A DNA stretch of 64,000 nucleotides from Roridomyces roridus (Eukaryota; Basidiomycota; Agaricomycetes; Agaricales; Mycenaceae). Positions within the stretch are counted from its first letter, which is position 1; each line of letters begins with the position of its first letter. Below are positions 1 to 8,966 of the stretch, piece by piece. The translations under genes and the position numbers were made by a program. The notes beneath the pieces were generated by a model. The model worked only from the letters and a program-made list of their open reading frames with translations, was not told the origin of the DNA and made no database searches. The DNA lies in NCBI GenBank assembly GCA_029378245.1, contig JARKIF010000016.1, positions 434,001 to 498,000 on the forward strand, in the 5' to 3' direction.

Positions 1-510
1 AAAGCCGTGATCAGGTTCCTCCGAGTGAGATCATGGATGAGCGTCTCGCAGATGACCTTCTGGCAGCCATACGACATCTCGGGCGCAGTAGGATCGTGCT
101 CAGTGACCCCGGTCTTTGGCACCGGTGTGCCGTATACAGCGAAGCTGGAGGCATAAAGCACGCGTACGCCGGGGCACGTCTTGGCCAGATTGAACAGCAG
201 TGCGGATGTCGCGTCGAAATTGCCGCTGTAGCTAAGCTCAAGGTCCGCCTGGGCGCCAGAGGACACGATACCGTGGAGGAGGATGATACCGTGTATGTAG
301 GATGACTGACCGAGTCCAAATCCTTATGAACGAAGGTGGCAGAGAGGATCCAAAATTGACGAGGTCCGTCTTGATACACTCGCCGTTTTTGGGGATTTTT
401 GACCCGCGAGGAATGGATGGCTGTACGAGAAGTTGGTTCCCGTCCTGGGCCCAATGAAGCCAGCACCAGTAACCGGTATCTTCTTCACCGTCGGTCTGGT
501 ATCGTTGCGT
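1..510 (-). pseudogene. NAD-dependent epimerase/dehydratase (SDR) fragment, apparently decayed
   Basis: The reverse strand encodes a recognisable extended short-chain dehydrogenase. A Rossmann start (VTGAGFIGP, near 460) is followed by a conserved block at 1-290 containing HGIVSSGAQADLE, YASSFAVYG and the catalytic-type SYGCQK. This resembles the D-erythronate dehydrogenase-like SDR family. The pieces lie in three different frames within about 250 bp: the glycine motif, then an IPRGSKIPKN/IKTDLV stretch, then FVHKDLDSV, then the 1-290 block. About 20 residues usually found after the glycine motif appear to be missing, and no ATG is in frame at the glycine motif. A 35 bp intron could supply an upstream ATG at 571, but that does not repair the later shifts. 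I read it as a pseudogene or badly degraded 5' half; sequencing errors are the alternative. The 3' part continues beyond base 1. Confidence 0.6.
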
Positions 511-610
511 GTTCTCTGCGTGGGTTTTACCGTACCGCGTACTCCGGTGCAGAGGGGTCACACACTTGCATGACGCTCGCGGAGGAGAGAGAGGAACATC
601 AAAGGCCATC

Positions 611-2752
611 ATGATATCGGTGATGAGCGCGACGCGTCCGCAACTTTGCCGCAAACTTGCTTTCGCCCTCATGCTGTTCAAAATCATCTTTGCTATTGCT
701 GCCCTGTACTCAATAGCACTCCTCTCCTGGCGATTCTTTCGCGGCTATCTGCTTGATAAAAACCTTGGACTTCCGGACCTCGATTATCTGCACAAACGCC
801 GGCCGAACAAGAAAAAGTTGAGAGGGACTGCGGTCATCTGTGGCGGCAGGTATTTCCGGGCTGTTTTCTTACAACTTGAAATCATGGAATTCCTAGCATT
901 ACGGGACTGCTAACTGCACGCGTCTGTCACGACCACTTTGAGCGTGTTCTCGTCGTTGAGGCCGAAGCTTGGGTGGCATCTGAAGAGGGTAGGAAGATTG
1001 CCGGGTATGACACGAAACCGCGCTCCCGTGTTGTCCAAAGTAAATCGTTACATGGTAGGTAACTTGCGGTAATTTGCGGTAGTCTATGCTGAATTCAGGA
1101 GCCTGCCAGTCTTTTCTCTTCTCAGGTCTGGAAAAACTCTTTCCCAATATCGAGTTAGAGTGTCGTCGGTCGAGCATTGCGTAGGTTCATCTCTTGCTCC
1201 AACCTCAAAACTCTGATTGCAGCTTTGCTAGAGTTCTACCTTCCAACCCGCGTTTCAATGTCTCGGGGAGGCTTCTTCGACTTCCGTTTTCTGGTAGCAA
1301 ATCCAGATTGCCCAAGACGATGTATGTGGGTCGGCCCGGATTCGAGACTCTCCTCAGGTCTGTGGTGCACTTTTCAAGCTTCCAACCTAATCCCTACACC
1401 CAGACGTCTGGTTCTCGATCGTAACGCCTATCCAAATATCGAATACATGGCCGGAACTGTCACCGACATTCGTCCAGACCCGCTAGACCACTCACGATTG
1501 AACACAGTCGTGATCAGAACCGATACCGGTGCGCAAGAGTTTCAAGCTTCTCTTGTGGCAGGTCGGTGGGAGGTCAAGACCGTACACAGCTTCTTATTTC
1601 GGACCAGATTGCAGTGGGCCTGCGTGCGCCGGGATGAAATGGCTTCGACAGAATGACTACGGTTATGCAGCCACATATCCTCGAGGAAAACTACCGCTGA
1701 ACGAACTCAAGATCGCGTTCGACCAGAAGTTGCGGTACTCGACCATGACCTTTCGTATCAGTCCAACATTCCACGATCAACTGCCGTTTCCGACAGCAGA
1801 TTACTGGGATACACGGCCCATATATACATTTCTGGAGGGCAAACCCGACAAAGGACGCGCAATGTTTGTGCTTACGCGACCGGATGGGGATCGACTCGTC
1901 GCATTTGCAGGGCACCACGGCGACGCGCGATCGCAGCCCATGAATTTGGAGCAGCTGAAGGAGTGGGTCCGAGAACTTGTCACAGTCCAGCCAATTCCTG
2001 CGTGGGTTTTTGAGCTGCTAGACATGCTAGAGGAGGTCCAAGATTCGGCCTCGGTGTCCTTGGTGAATGTTGGTGGGTTTTTTTTTATTGACCCCCTAGG
2101 CGTCCGTTCATTTCAGCCTAGCACCAACATCGTACATTCGCTACCATCAGGCAACGAACTTGCCCTCCAACTGGATAGCTCTGGGAGACAGCGTCATGAC
2201 CCGTACGTGCAATTTTGTAACATATTCGACGCATGCTCACCGATAGTAGTTAATCCCATTTTCGGGTGAGTCTTGGCGGCTGCTTATTTTCTTCTACCAA
2301 CTGCCTTTTCACAGAGAAGGGTGCACAAAGGCGTTCCGCTCCGCACTCGCGCTGCACAACGTTCTGCGTGACGTGCCAATAAACCTGACTAGTCTTCCTG
2401 TGGATTTTTCGTCCAAATTTTTCGCGGAGCAGCATGACAAGACCGACTGGTATTGGGCGAATACACGGCTGATGGATTATGGCGTGAAAACGACGATTCC
2501 TCTTCCAGGAGAGAGGCTATCCTCTGGGGCGTACCTCCGGTGGTATATCTCCCATCTGCAGATCCTCGCAATCACCGTAAGCCGTTGGCCATTCTATTTT
2601 CCACCTGATACTGAAGAGCAAGCGAGTAGGACGATCAGGCCGGGCAGGTGATGTATGAGTCGGCCATGGGACTCGCCTCGCCGATTGATGCGTTCCACCC
2701 GAATCTGGTGGCCAAAATTTTATGGCGGGCGTGTTTTGGACCTAGGCCTTAG
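611..2752 (+). CDS. FAD-dependent oxidoreductase, membrane-anchored
   Basis: An N-terminal hydrophobic anchor (about residues 15-35) is followed by a dinucleotide-binding motif, ICGGSITGLLTARV, which is completed only after splicing the intron near 855-899. Further exons give KTMYVGRPGFETLL, YPNIEYMAGTV, a DCSGPACAGMKWL stretch and a late LGDSVM..NPIFGEG block. That late block resembles the second FAD-contact motif (GD) of flavin monooxygenases. At least seven introns of roughly 40-55 bp keep the frame open to TAG at 2750-2752. The start ATG at 611 precedes the anchor; a second ATG five codons on is possible. The family occurs in basidiomycetes as uncharacterised FAD oxidoreductases. The substrate cannot be told from sequence. 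A shift from intron to exon every 150-300 bp makes some junctions approximate. Confidence 0.75.
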
Positions 2753-3241
2753 TTGGATGGAGGAAACGTTCGTACCCCGCTGGGAATCTCTACGTTTAGG
2801 CCGTTCGAGAACTTGTCTGTCACGGCGCCGGTCTTCAAGTGTCCTCGATTCCCCGCCCAGATCCGAAGGACGCGTCTCCTTCATAATCAGACAAGAATGT
2901 CGACGTTGTTGCATGCTTTGACGCGGTTCTAGATGTCTATGACGGTCTAAATTCCGTGTGGGCTTGCCGCCGGTACACCTGAGAAATGTGGTAAAACGGG
3001 GCCTTACGGAGCCGTTCGTTCGTCTCTTTCCCAGGACTGTCTTGGAGTGCCATCCGGCATACAGAAATCCTACCAACCGGTCATTCCAATGTGAAAATCG
3101 ATGAAGAGCAGCTGGGAAACAGGGCGACTTTGGAATCGGATTAAATCTCCGCCTTTTTGAAATTGGGTCAGCAAGGCGTAACTTGTGATGCTGAGGAATG
3201 GAGAGGAGTAAATAGCATCGGCGTCAGTTGACCAGCTCCAG
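2753..3241. other. Intergenic region without recognised gene
   Basis: Open frames here (for example 2720-3076 minus) are Arg/Ser-rich, match no family I recognise and lack a usable start and splice context. I see only the 3' flank of the FAD oxidoreductase and the upstream part of the catalase promoter. Confidence 0.5.
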
Positions 3242-3292
3242 CCAATCAACGCGTCCCGCTTTGTCGTAACGTGGGGTAATAGCTCATATAAG
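3242..3292 (+). promoter_or_regulatory. Catalase core promoter: CCAAT box and TATA-like element
   Basis: CCAAT lies at 3242-3246 and TATAAG at 3287-3292, 38 bp before the catalase ATG at 3330. The spacing fits a short-leader fungal promoter. This is inferred from motif and position only. Confidence 0.45.
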
Positions 3293-3329
3293 AATGGGTC
3301 CAATTTCTTCCACTCTTCCTCCCACAACC

Positions 3330-5305
3330 ATGCCTTCCAAGCAAGTCGCTGCTCTCGAGCCCGAATCTCAGCACTACACCACCTCCAACGGTGCCCCCGT
3401 CTCTGAGCCGTATTCAGCTCAGCGCGTTGGTGTCTTTGGTCCCCTCCTGCTCCAGGGTACTATCTCTGCAGCTCTTACCGTACCATGGAGGCTCAATCGT
3501 CGTAGATTTCCACCACATCGACTTGCTCGCTCACTTTGATCGTGAGTGGCTGCTGCCTTTGATGATGTCATCGCCGATCATCCCAATCTCTGCATCTAGG
3601 CGAACGTATTCCCGAGCGCGTCGTCCACGCCAAAGGCGCTGGTGCTCATGGATATTTCGAAGTCACCGAGGACCTGAGCGATCTCACCGATAACCCCTTC
3701 CTCAAATCCAAGGGCAAGAAGGCTCGCGCCACTGCCCGTTTCTCGACCGTCGGTGGCGAGTCTGGCTCTGCCGACACTGCTCGCGACCCCCGAGGCTTTT
3801 CCATCAAGCTCAGGACCGAGGAGGGAAACTGGGACTGGGTCTGTACGTGCCAACACTTCGTTTGTCGCCGTCTTTGCTGACGATCAACCTTCCACTTTCA
3901 ATCATTCTCGCCTCCTCCTCAACCCTCTCCTCCTCCTCCCTCCTCCTCCCCCTCCTCCTCCCCGTTGCAGTCAACAACACCCCAGTTTTTTTTGTGCGAG
4001 ATCCCGCAAAGTTCCCCCACTTCATCCACACACAAAAGCGCGACCCCCAAACGCATCTCAAGGATGCCGACATGTTCTGGGACTACCTCGGTCAAAACCC
4101 CGAGTCCATCCACCAAATTATGATCCTCTTCAGCGACCGCGGCACGCCTGACGGTTACCACAACCAGCACGGATATTCTGGACACACCTTCAAGTGGTTC
4201 AAGAAGGACGGTTCCTTTGTTTACACGCAGGTCCATTGCCGGGCTGAGGGCGGCTTCAAGACCCTCAACAACGCCCAAGCCGGCAAGCTTGCGGGCGAAA
4301 ACCCCGACTACGGCATCCAGAGCCTCTTCGAGGCCATCGAGGTATGGATCCATGTTACCCCTCTCAGCTTCGCCTAATTACGTGTCGTAGAGCGGCCACT
4401 TCCCCACGTGGAACGTCTTTGTTCAGACTATGACGCCTGCTCAGGCTGAGCAGTTCAGATACAACGTCCTTGACCTCACCAAGGTCTGGCCTCACAAGGA
4501 ATTCCCTCTGCGCCCTATCGGCAAACTGGTCCTCGACGAAAACCCCCAAAACTACTTTGCGGAAATCGAACAAGCCGCTTTCTCGCCGTCCCACCTCGTG
4601 CCGTACATCGAGCCGAGTGCAGACCCTGTCCTCCAGTCGCGTCTCTTCTCGTACCCCGACACCCACCGCCACCGTCTCGGCGTCAACTACCAGCAGCTTC
4701 CTGTCAACGCGCCCATCGTTCCGGTTGCCAACTTCCAGCGCGATGGTGCCAGCACCTTCGTGTCTCAGGGAGCGCGCCCGAACTACCAGAGTTCGATCGT
4801 TCCGCTCAAGTACCTCGGCCCAGAAGGAACGCTCGAAGGCGGTGTCCGCGACTTTGAGCGCGAGGCCAAGCACGAGACCTTTGTTGGCGCCGCTATCCGT
4901 GACCTTAGTGAGATCACTGAACGTATGTGCTTCACCTTTGTTGTGATTCGTTTGACTGACTATTTCTCTAGTCGACTTTGAGCAGCCGCGCGCCCTGTGG
5001 AGCAAGGTCTGGAATGACGCCCAGAGAGAGGCATACGTGCAGAACGTCGCTGCCCACTTTGGAAACGTCAAGAGCCACGTGGTCCGCGATCGCCAGCGTA
5101 CGTGCCACAGAGCATTCCTTGTTTCCAGTAATTGCTAACCAGTATCCATGCAGTTTCCGTCTGGGCCGCGGTTGACCAAGGGCTCTCTGACCGCATTGCC
5201 AAGGCAGTTGGCGCGGCGTCCGTCAAGCCGCTCAAGGTCAAGTCCGCCAGTGAGGCTCTCAAGTTCCGTGCCAATGTCGGTGTGTACGCGTCGGTGAAGT
5301 TGTAA
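3330..5305 (+). CDS. Catalase (small-subunit, heme)
   Basis: Decomposes hydrogen peroxide to water and oxygen. Splicing six introns gives roughly 525 residues, usual for small-subunit catalases. Visible landmarks: the N-terminal [16 protein letters not shown] and [20 protein letters not shown]; the distal-heme His in [13 protein letters not shown]; the catalytic Asn after WDWVFNNTP; then [26 protein letters not shown] and the proximal heme-ligand Tyr in [14 protein letters not shown]. The C-terminus ends in ASVKL. The start is the only ATG before the family N-terminus. Intron 3 (about 3843-3970) is unusually long for this locus because of a CTC/CCT-rich tract. No signal peptide is seen, so it is cytosolic or peroxisomal; the C-terminus is not a classical SKL. 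Degenerate or partial copies of this gene's 3' end occur at 7160, 25540 and 27565. Confidence 0.95.
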
Positions 5306-5409
5306 ATGAGCAAAATGTATACTGTGAAGATTGTTGTACAATAAATGAATACTGTTGAGTAGACGCGCGATTGAGAGGATGCGCTCACGTGCCCAGAAAC
5401 GATGCCCTC

Positions 5410-7045
5410 ATGGCCGCCACGATCTCTAAAGGAGAGTGCCAATCCAAGCTACTCGCTGGGGACTTTGACTACTTTTTACTGAATCCCATACCATCTCGAG
5501 TCAAAGTTCCCGCCGGATCGCCTGCCAATGTTCTTCTCGCACAGTTGGACGGATACGCCAATTGGCCACCTCTCAAAACGATGTCCCCCTGGTTTCCCCC
5601 GACTTATCCACCGATGCCATTGGAGCCGTTCTGTCTCTCAGAATTGCGTACAATATACACGACTGGCGAGAACGCGATCTTGGAGTGGCTCGGAGATGCC
5701 ATGATAGCTGCAGCTGTATATCTCTGCGTCCATCGCCTCACCAAAGATCCAGATAGTCGGGCGCTGCGTAGCCAAGTCAGCTTCTGAGACCACTCATCCA
5801 CACGCTGCTTACAGTCTTCTTAGGAAGTGACCGGTTACATGTTATCGGCACCATTCCTCTCCCACATCGCCTTACTCTACGGACTTCAACTGAACGACCA
5901 TCTGCCCGACCACCGCCATATGAATGTCATGCCATCTATGGTGCGAATGTCCGACGTATTCGAGGCCTATGTCGGAGCCGGGGCTGTTCGTTGGGGTGCG
6001 TTCATTCAGTCTGCTCTCGGTCTCTGAAGTAATCGCTACCTCCAGGATACGAGTCAACATTACGATGGCTGGACATCCTGTTTACGCCGTGGGCCGCCCA
6101 CCTGTCCGCCACAGAAACAATCGCAGCAAAGGTCACCAGTACCGTTCGCAGAGGCTATGAGGATTGGATTAACAAGGACCCGGAAGGTTCCATTTCGCCC
6201 TTGAATCCTCTCGTGGTCGAGAAGAGTTCCGACACCGAAATTGCCTTGGCGTCCGCCATCCTGCCTGACCGCCGAAGATTGTTGTTGAATGGACTACCAA
6301 CTTGGCCTACAGTCGACCTCAGCACCGTAGTCCTGCCCCTCGATTATCCACCCTCGTTACCTCCTTTCCGTCTGGAACACGTCTCAGTGCTTTCGGACGC
6401 GATGACAGATATTTTTTGTCGAGTTCATTTTGGGGAGGAGACCGGCTGCAATACAGGGTATCGTCTGGTTGGAGAGCGCCTCTATCAACTAGTCCTCACC
6501 AAGGTGGCCGTGACCCGCCTGTCTTCCGACACTCCCGCTGAACTGGATGTGAGTGCATCTCCGCTGTTGATACTCTTTATTGACGTCAAATCAGGAGGCT
6601 CGATTGGAATGTTCGAACCCCCAACTACGTGCTCGTCTGGCGCTCTCGCTTGGGCTTCACGAGCAAGTTCGCACTCTTCGCCGCGATGGCGACGAATCCA
6701 AAGAAAGTTCCGTCGTCTGCTGTCACGCCCTGTATGCTCTTGCATCAGTCATCTACCTACACCTCGGTCTGGTGTTTTCAATCAGCTACGGACCAATCTC
6801 ATTCATTGTTAGGATGTCATGTCTTGGTGACCTTGTTCGAAGACCTGCTCTCTCCGTGGGTTGTCGCCGCCGGAACTGAGACTCTACGAGTGGACCCTTC
6901 AGCCGAGAACCGTCGACAAAACCGTCTCAAACAGCAGCAGGCGACGCTGAAGCTCTCAACTGGCAGCGTCTCGCAAGGTAAAACGGCGGACAAGGCGATC
7001 ACTTGGGATCGCTACGTGACTCTCATCCCCAAACAAACTCGGTGA
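5410..7045 (+). CDS. RNase III-domain protein, left copy
   Basis: About 480 residues after removing four introns (near 5776-5831, 6001-6050, 6551-6597 and 6771-6813). Residues roughly 80-200 form an RNase III-like domain. ENAILEWLGDAM matches the family signature (N)ERLEFLGDAVL, and RMSDVFEAYVGAGAVRWG matches the second acidic motif, so the four candidate metal-binding acids (E, D, D, E) are present. A VTGYMLSAPFLSHIALLYGL helix lies between, as in the family. The C-terminal half is helical with a Gln/Arg-rich stretch; no double-stranded-RNA-binding or Dicer helicase/PAZ domain is evident. The start ATG at 5410 is the first one in frame with the conserved region. The gene follows catalase by only 104 bp. 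Predicted role: double-stranded RNA cleavage or binding (inference from domain only). A near-identical copy lies at 25817-27455. Confidence 0.75.
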
Positions 7046-7159
7046 GTGGCGCCCTTTTGGTCAACGACAGTGATTCAGACTCCTACAGCGCAAGAGTCCC
7101 TCACTGTGGCAGAAACGTACTCTGAAGTAGTATTGATGCATTCACCAGGTCGCTGCAGC

Positions 7160-7330
7160 GCGACAGTCCTGCGAGGTCAAGTCCGCGAATGAAGTCCTCA
7201 AATTCCGTGCCAATCTTGATTCTTGGAGCGCGTACGTGGTGAATGCATAATAAACGAACAAGGGAAAATGAACAAATGCACAGATTGTTGTCCAGGAATG
7301 AACATCTCTTGATAATTTCACTCTATGAAT
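7160..7330 (+). pseudogene. Degenerate catalase 3' end and 3' UTR
   Basis: Just downstream of the RNase III gene, 7175-7225 matches the last catalase exon (5233-5280), still encoding VKSANEVLKFRANL against [14 protein letters not shown] in the intact gene. The following AT-rich stretch with GATTGTTGTCCAG mirrors the catalase 3' UTR (GATTGTTGTACAA). No open frame or start remains. It marks the junction of an old tandem duplication in which each RNase III gene is preceded, and here also followed, by a catalase tail. Confidence 0.7.
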
Positions 7331-7644
7331 GCGTGTCCCAACGTCTTGGAAGGCAAGCAATTGATTCCTTCTCACACTCAAGCAACATCTGAACCCAGCA
7401 ATTTTATTTGATCCGATACAAGTACAGAAAGGGAGAAGGGAAATATGAGAGAGATAATTATGAGAGAGTACCGAGATAATCTTTGGGAGAGAGAGAGATA
7501 ATCCTTGAAACGGAGAGGAACGAGGTATATGAAGCACGAGAAGATAAGAGAAGATTCACCGCCGCGTCGAGTTTGTCCACCGCAACACCGCCGCCGGCTC
7601 CCAATGTACTTGCAGACAGACTATCGCTGCAGGGGTAGAGGGAC

Positions 7645-7740
7645 ATGAGAGTGGGGCCCACACTCTCATCTTCCTCCACCCCTCCCGCCTGGGCGGAGCG
7701 GGAGGAGGTGAAAACGCCGGGCCCTGGCGCTTTCACCTCC
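7645..7740 (-). other. Cluster of three adjacent stem-loops in the 3' region of the membrane-protein gene
   Basis: Three consecutive inverted repeats lie 97-192 bp downstream of the stop codon (7837) of the minus-strand gene. The arms are 7645-7653 with 7661-7669 (9 bp, 7-base loop), 7681-7688 with 7698-7705 (8 bp, 9-base loop), and 7704-7721 with 7722-7740 (about 17 of 19 pairs around a GGGCCC centre). The same 96 bp are unchanged in the other arm at 25121-25216. They probably lie in the mRNA 3' UTR; function unknown. Confidence 0.7.
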
Positions 7741-7836
7741 CCCCACATACAGCTGCAGTCGTGTACAAGATACACCGAAAGGTCGAAGGACAATGCTTTG
7801 GCGAAGTACTCGAGTTGGAGATGGAATGACGGTGGT

Positions 7837-8793
7837 TCACCAGGGGCACGGCTCGCGACGAATGCCGAGCATGACACCGCCGCTGACGACTCGGGTGCCC
7901 TTTGTGCGTTGTGTCGGCCGTGCCTGCACGTGCCGATTCTCTTTGTGCGAGCGCGGCTTGGCGGGGGTGTTGGGCTGGCGGCGAGGCGTGTTGTGGACGG
8001 GCGCTGGAATGGGCGCGGGTGCTGGTGCCGGAATGGGTGCAGGTGCAGGTGCAGGTGCAGCAATGAAGAGGGGTTCTGGTGCTGGAATGGGCACGGGCGC
8101 AGGCAGAGGAAGAGGCAGAGGGAACAGGGCAGCGAGAAGGACCGGATCGTGGATGATGAAGTATTGGACGACAACATCGAGTGGTTGGTCGTCGCGAACG
8201 AGTTCAATGACGTCGTCGTCGTGGTCATCGAGTACGGGAGTGTGTTCGACTTTCTGTGGGATGGGAGCCGTTGCGTCGAAAAGGAAGTCGAGGACGCGGA
8301 AGAGGTTCTGGGGAACGGCGGGTAAGTAAAATGGGACTGGGCGAGTTGCAGAAGAACGCACCTTCTTGGTCAACAACTGGCGGACAGCGAGGGCGAGGAG
8401 GAGAGCCGTCGTAAACACCGCGAAGGCGAGCGAAACCGGGACGATGTAGGACGCCAGTGGGGTCTGGGCTTCGAGGTACGAGATATTGTGCTTAATAGTC
8501 CACGCAGGCACTTGGAAGTGGAGAAATTCGGGCTGCGAAACATGGGTGTCGAGCTCGTCGAGGAAGACGGTGGCCCAATGCGGAACCAAGGGCTGGGGCT
8601 GCTGGACTACGATTGAGTCGGAGTGGGGAACGTGGTAATGCACGCAGTAGATGGCATGGAAGAGAATGGGGAGGGTGACGTTCGCAATGTGGAAGTTTAT
8701 GGCCTGGAGCGTGGGGGAGAAGCTGAGGGCGATGAAGAAGATGATGGCGATGAGGAGGCCGTCGAGGAAGCAGCGGAAAATGTCGCGAAGCAT
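7837..8793 (-). CDS. Unrecognised two-TM, Pro/Ala-rich protein, left copy
   Basis: I do not recognise the family. The frame encodes 318 residues: an N-terminal hydrophobic segment (about 10-30), a second one (VPVSLAFAVFTTALLLALAV, about 125-145), an acidic stretch (about 190-205), a P/A repeat region (PAPAPAPIPAPAP, about 225-265) and a basic C-terminus. A perfect GT-AG candidate intron (GTGCGT to CCCCAG, 54 bp, near 8308-8361) sits after LLTKK. Because it is a multiple of three and open, both spliced (300 residues) and unspliced (318) forms are possible. A TATA box lies 48 bp upstream. The dense antisense frames over it are codon-composition shadows. Topology suggests a membrane or secreted-pathway protein; no function assigned. 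Confidence 0.6.
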   Translation of the reverse strand: MLRDIFRCFLDGLLIAIIFFIALSFSPTLQAINFHIANVTLPILFHAIYCVHYHVPHSDSIVVQQPQPLVPHWATVFLDELDTHVSQPEFLHFQVPAWTIKHNISYLEAQTPLASYIVPVSLAFAVFTTALLLALAVRQLLTKKVRSSATRPVPFYLPAVPQNLFRVLDFLFDATAPIPQKVEHTPVLDDHDDDVIELVRDDQPLDVVVQYFIIHDPVLLAALFPLPLPLPAPVPIPAPEPLFIAAPAPAPAPIPAPAPAPIPAPVHNTPRRQPNTPAKPRSHKENRHVQARPTQRTKGTRVVSGGVMLGIRREPCPW

Positions 8794-8840
8794 TGTGGCT
8801 TAGGACAAGAGGAAAATGGAGGCTGTACCCATTTCGAGGG

Positions 8841-8848
8841 CTTTTATA
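8841..8848 (-). promoter_or_regulatory. TATA box of the left two-TM protein gene
   Basis: CTTTTATA on the plus strand is TATAAAAG on the coding strand, 48 bp upstream of the ATG. The same element at the same distance is kept in the right copy (24010-24017). Confidence 0.6.
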
Positions 8849-8966
8849 GTGGATCACCCAAGCAGGTGTAAACAACGCGCGACGCGTCAATAAAGTGTGC
8901 ACAGCCGAGGGGCACGTGATAGAAGGTGGCATCCGTGCTCGTTACAAGCCTATTAGGTGATTATAT

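Larger units (their letters stand above)
5289..8919. repeat. Left arm of a 3.6 kb inverted duplication (partner 23939-27582)
   Basis: This block recurs in reverse orientation at 23939-27582. It runs from the last five codons of the catalase gene, through the RNase III gene and a catalase 3' remnant, to the two-TM protein gene and its promoter. It stops at CACGTGA (8913-8919). Most of the coding sequence is identical between arms; for example the 203-residue frame at 6201-6812 matches its partner exactly. The 5' end of the RNase III gene and parts of the membrane-protein gene differ by scattered substitutions. Beyond 8919 the sequences are unrelated. Confidence 0.9.

Noticed and set aside
2655..3076. 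Overlapping Arg/Ser-rich open frames on both strands
   Set aside because: No family resemblance, no splice-supported start, and they sit in the catalase upstream region.
3843..3970. CTC/CCT-rich tract as a possible separate repeat or coding region
   Set aside because: It lies within catalase intron 3, whose removal restores WDWVFNNTP; treated as an intronic microsatellite.
7793..8329. 178-codon plus-strand frame rich in Gly/Ala/Trp, repeated at 24529-25068 minus
   Set aside because: It is the antisense shadow of the Pro/Ala-rich coding region of the two-TM gene; composition follows the opposite strand's codon pattern.
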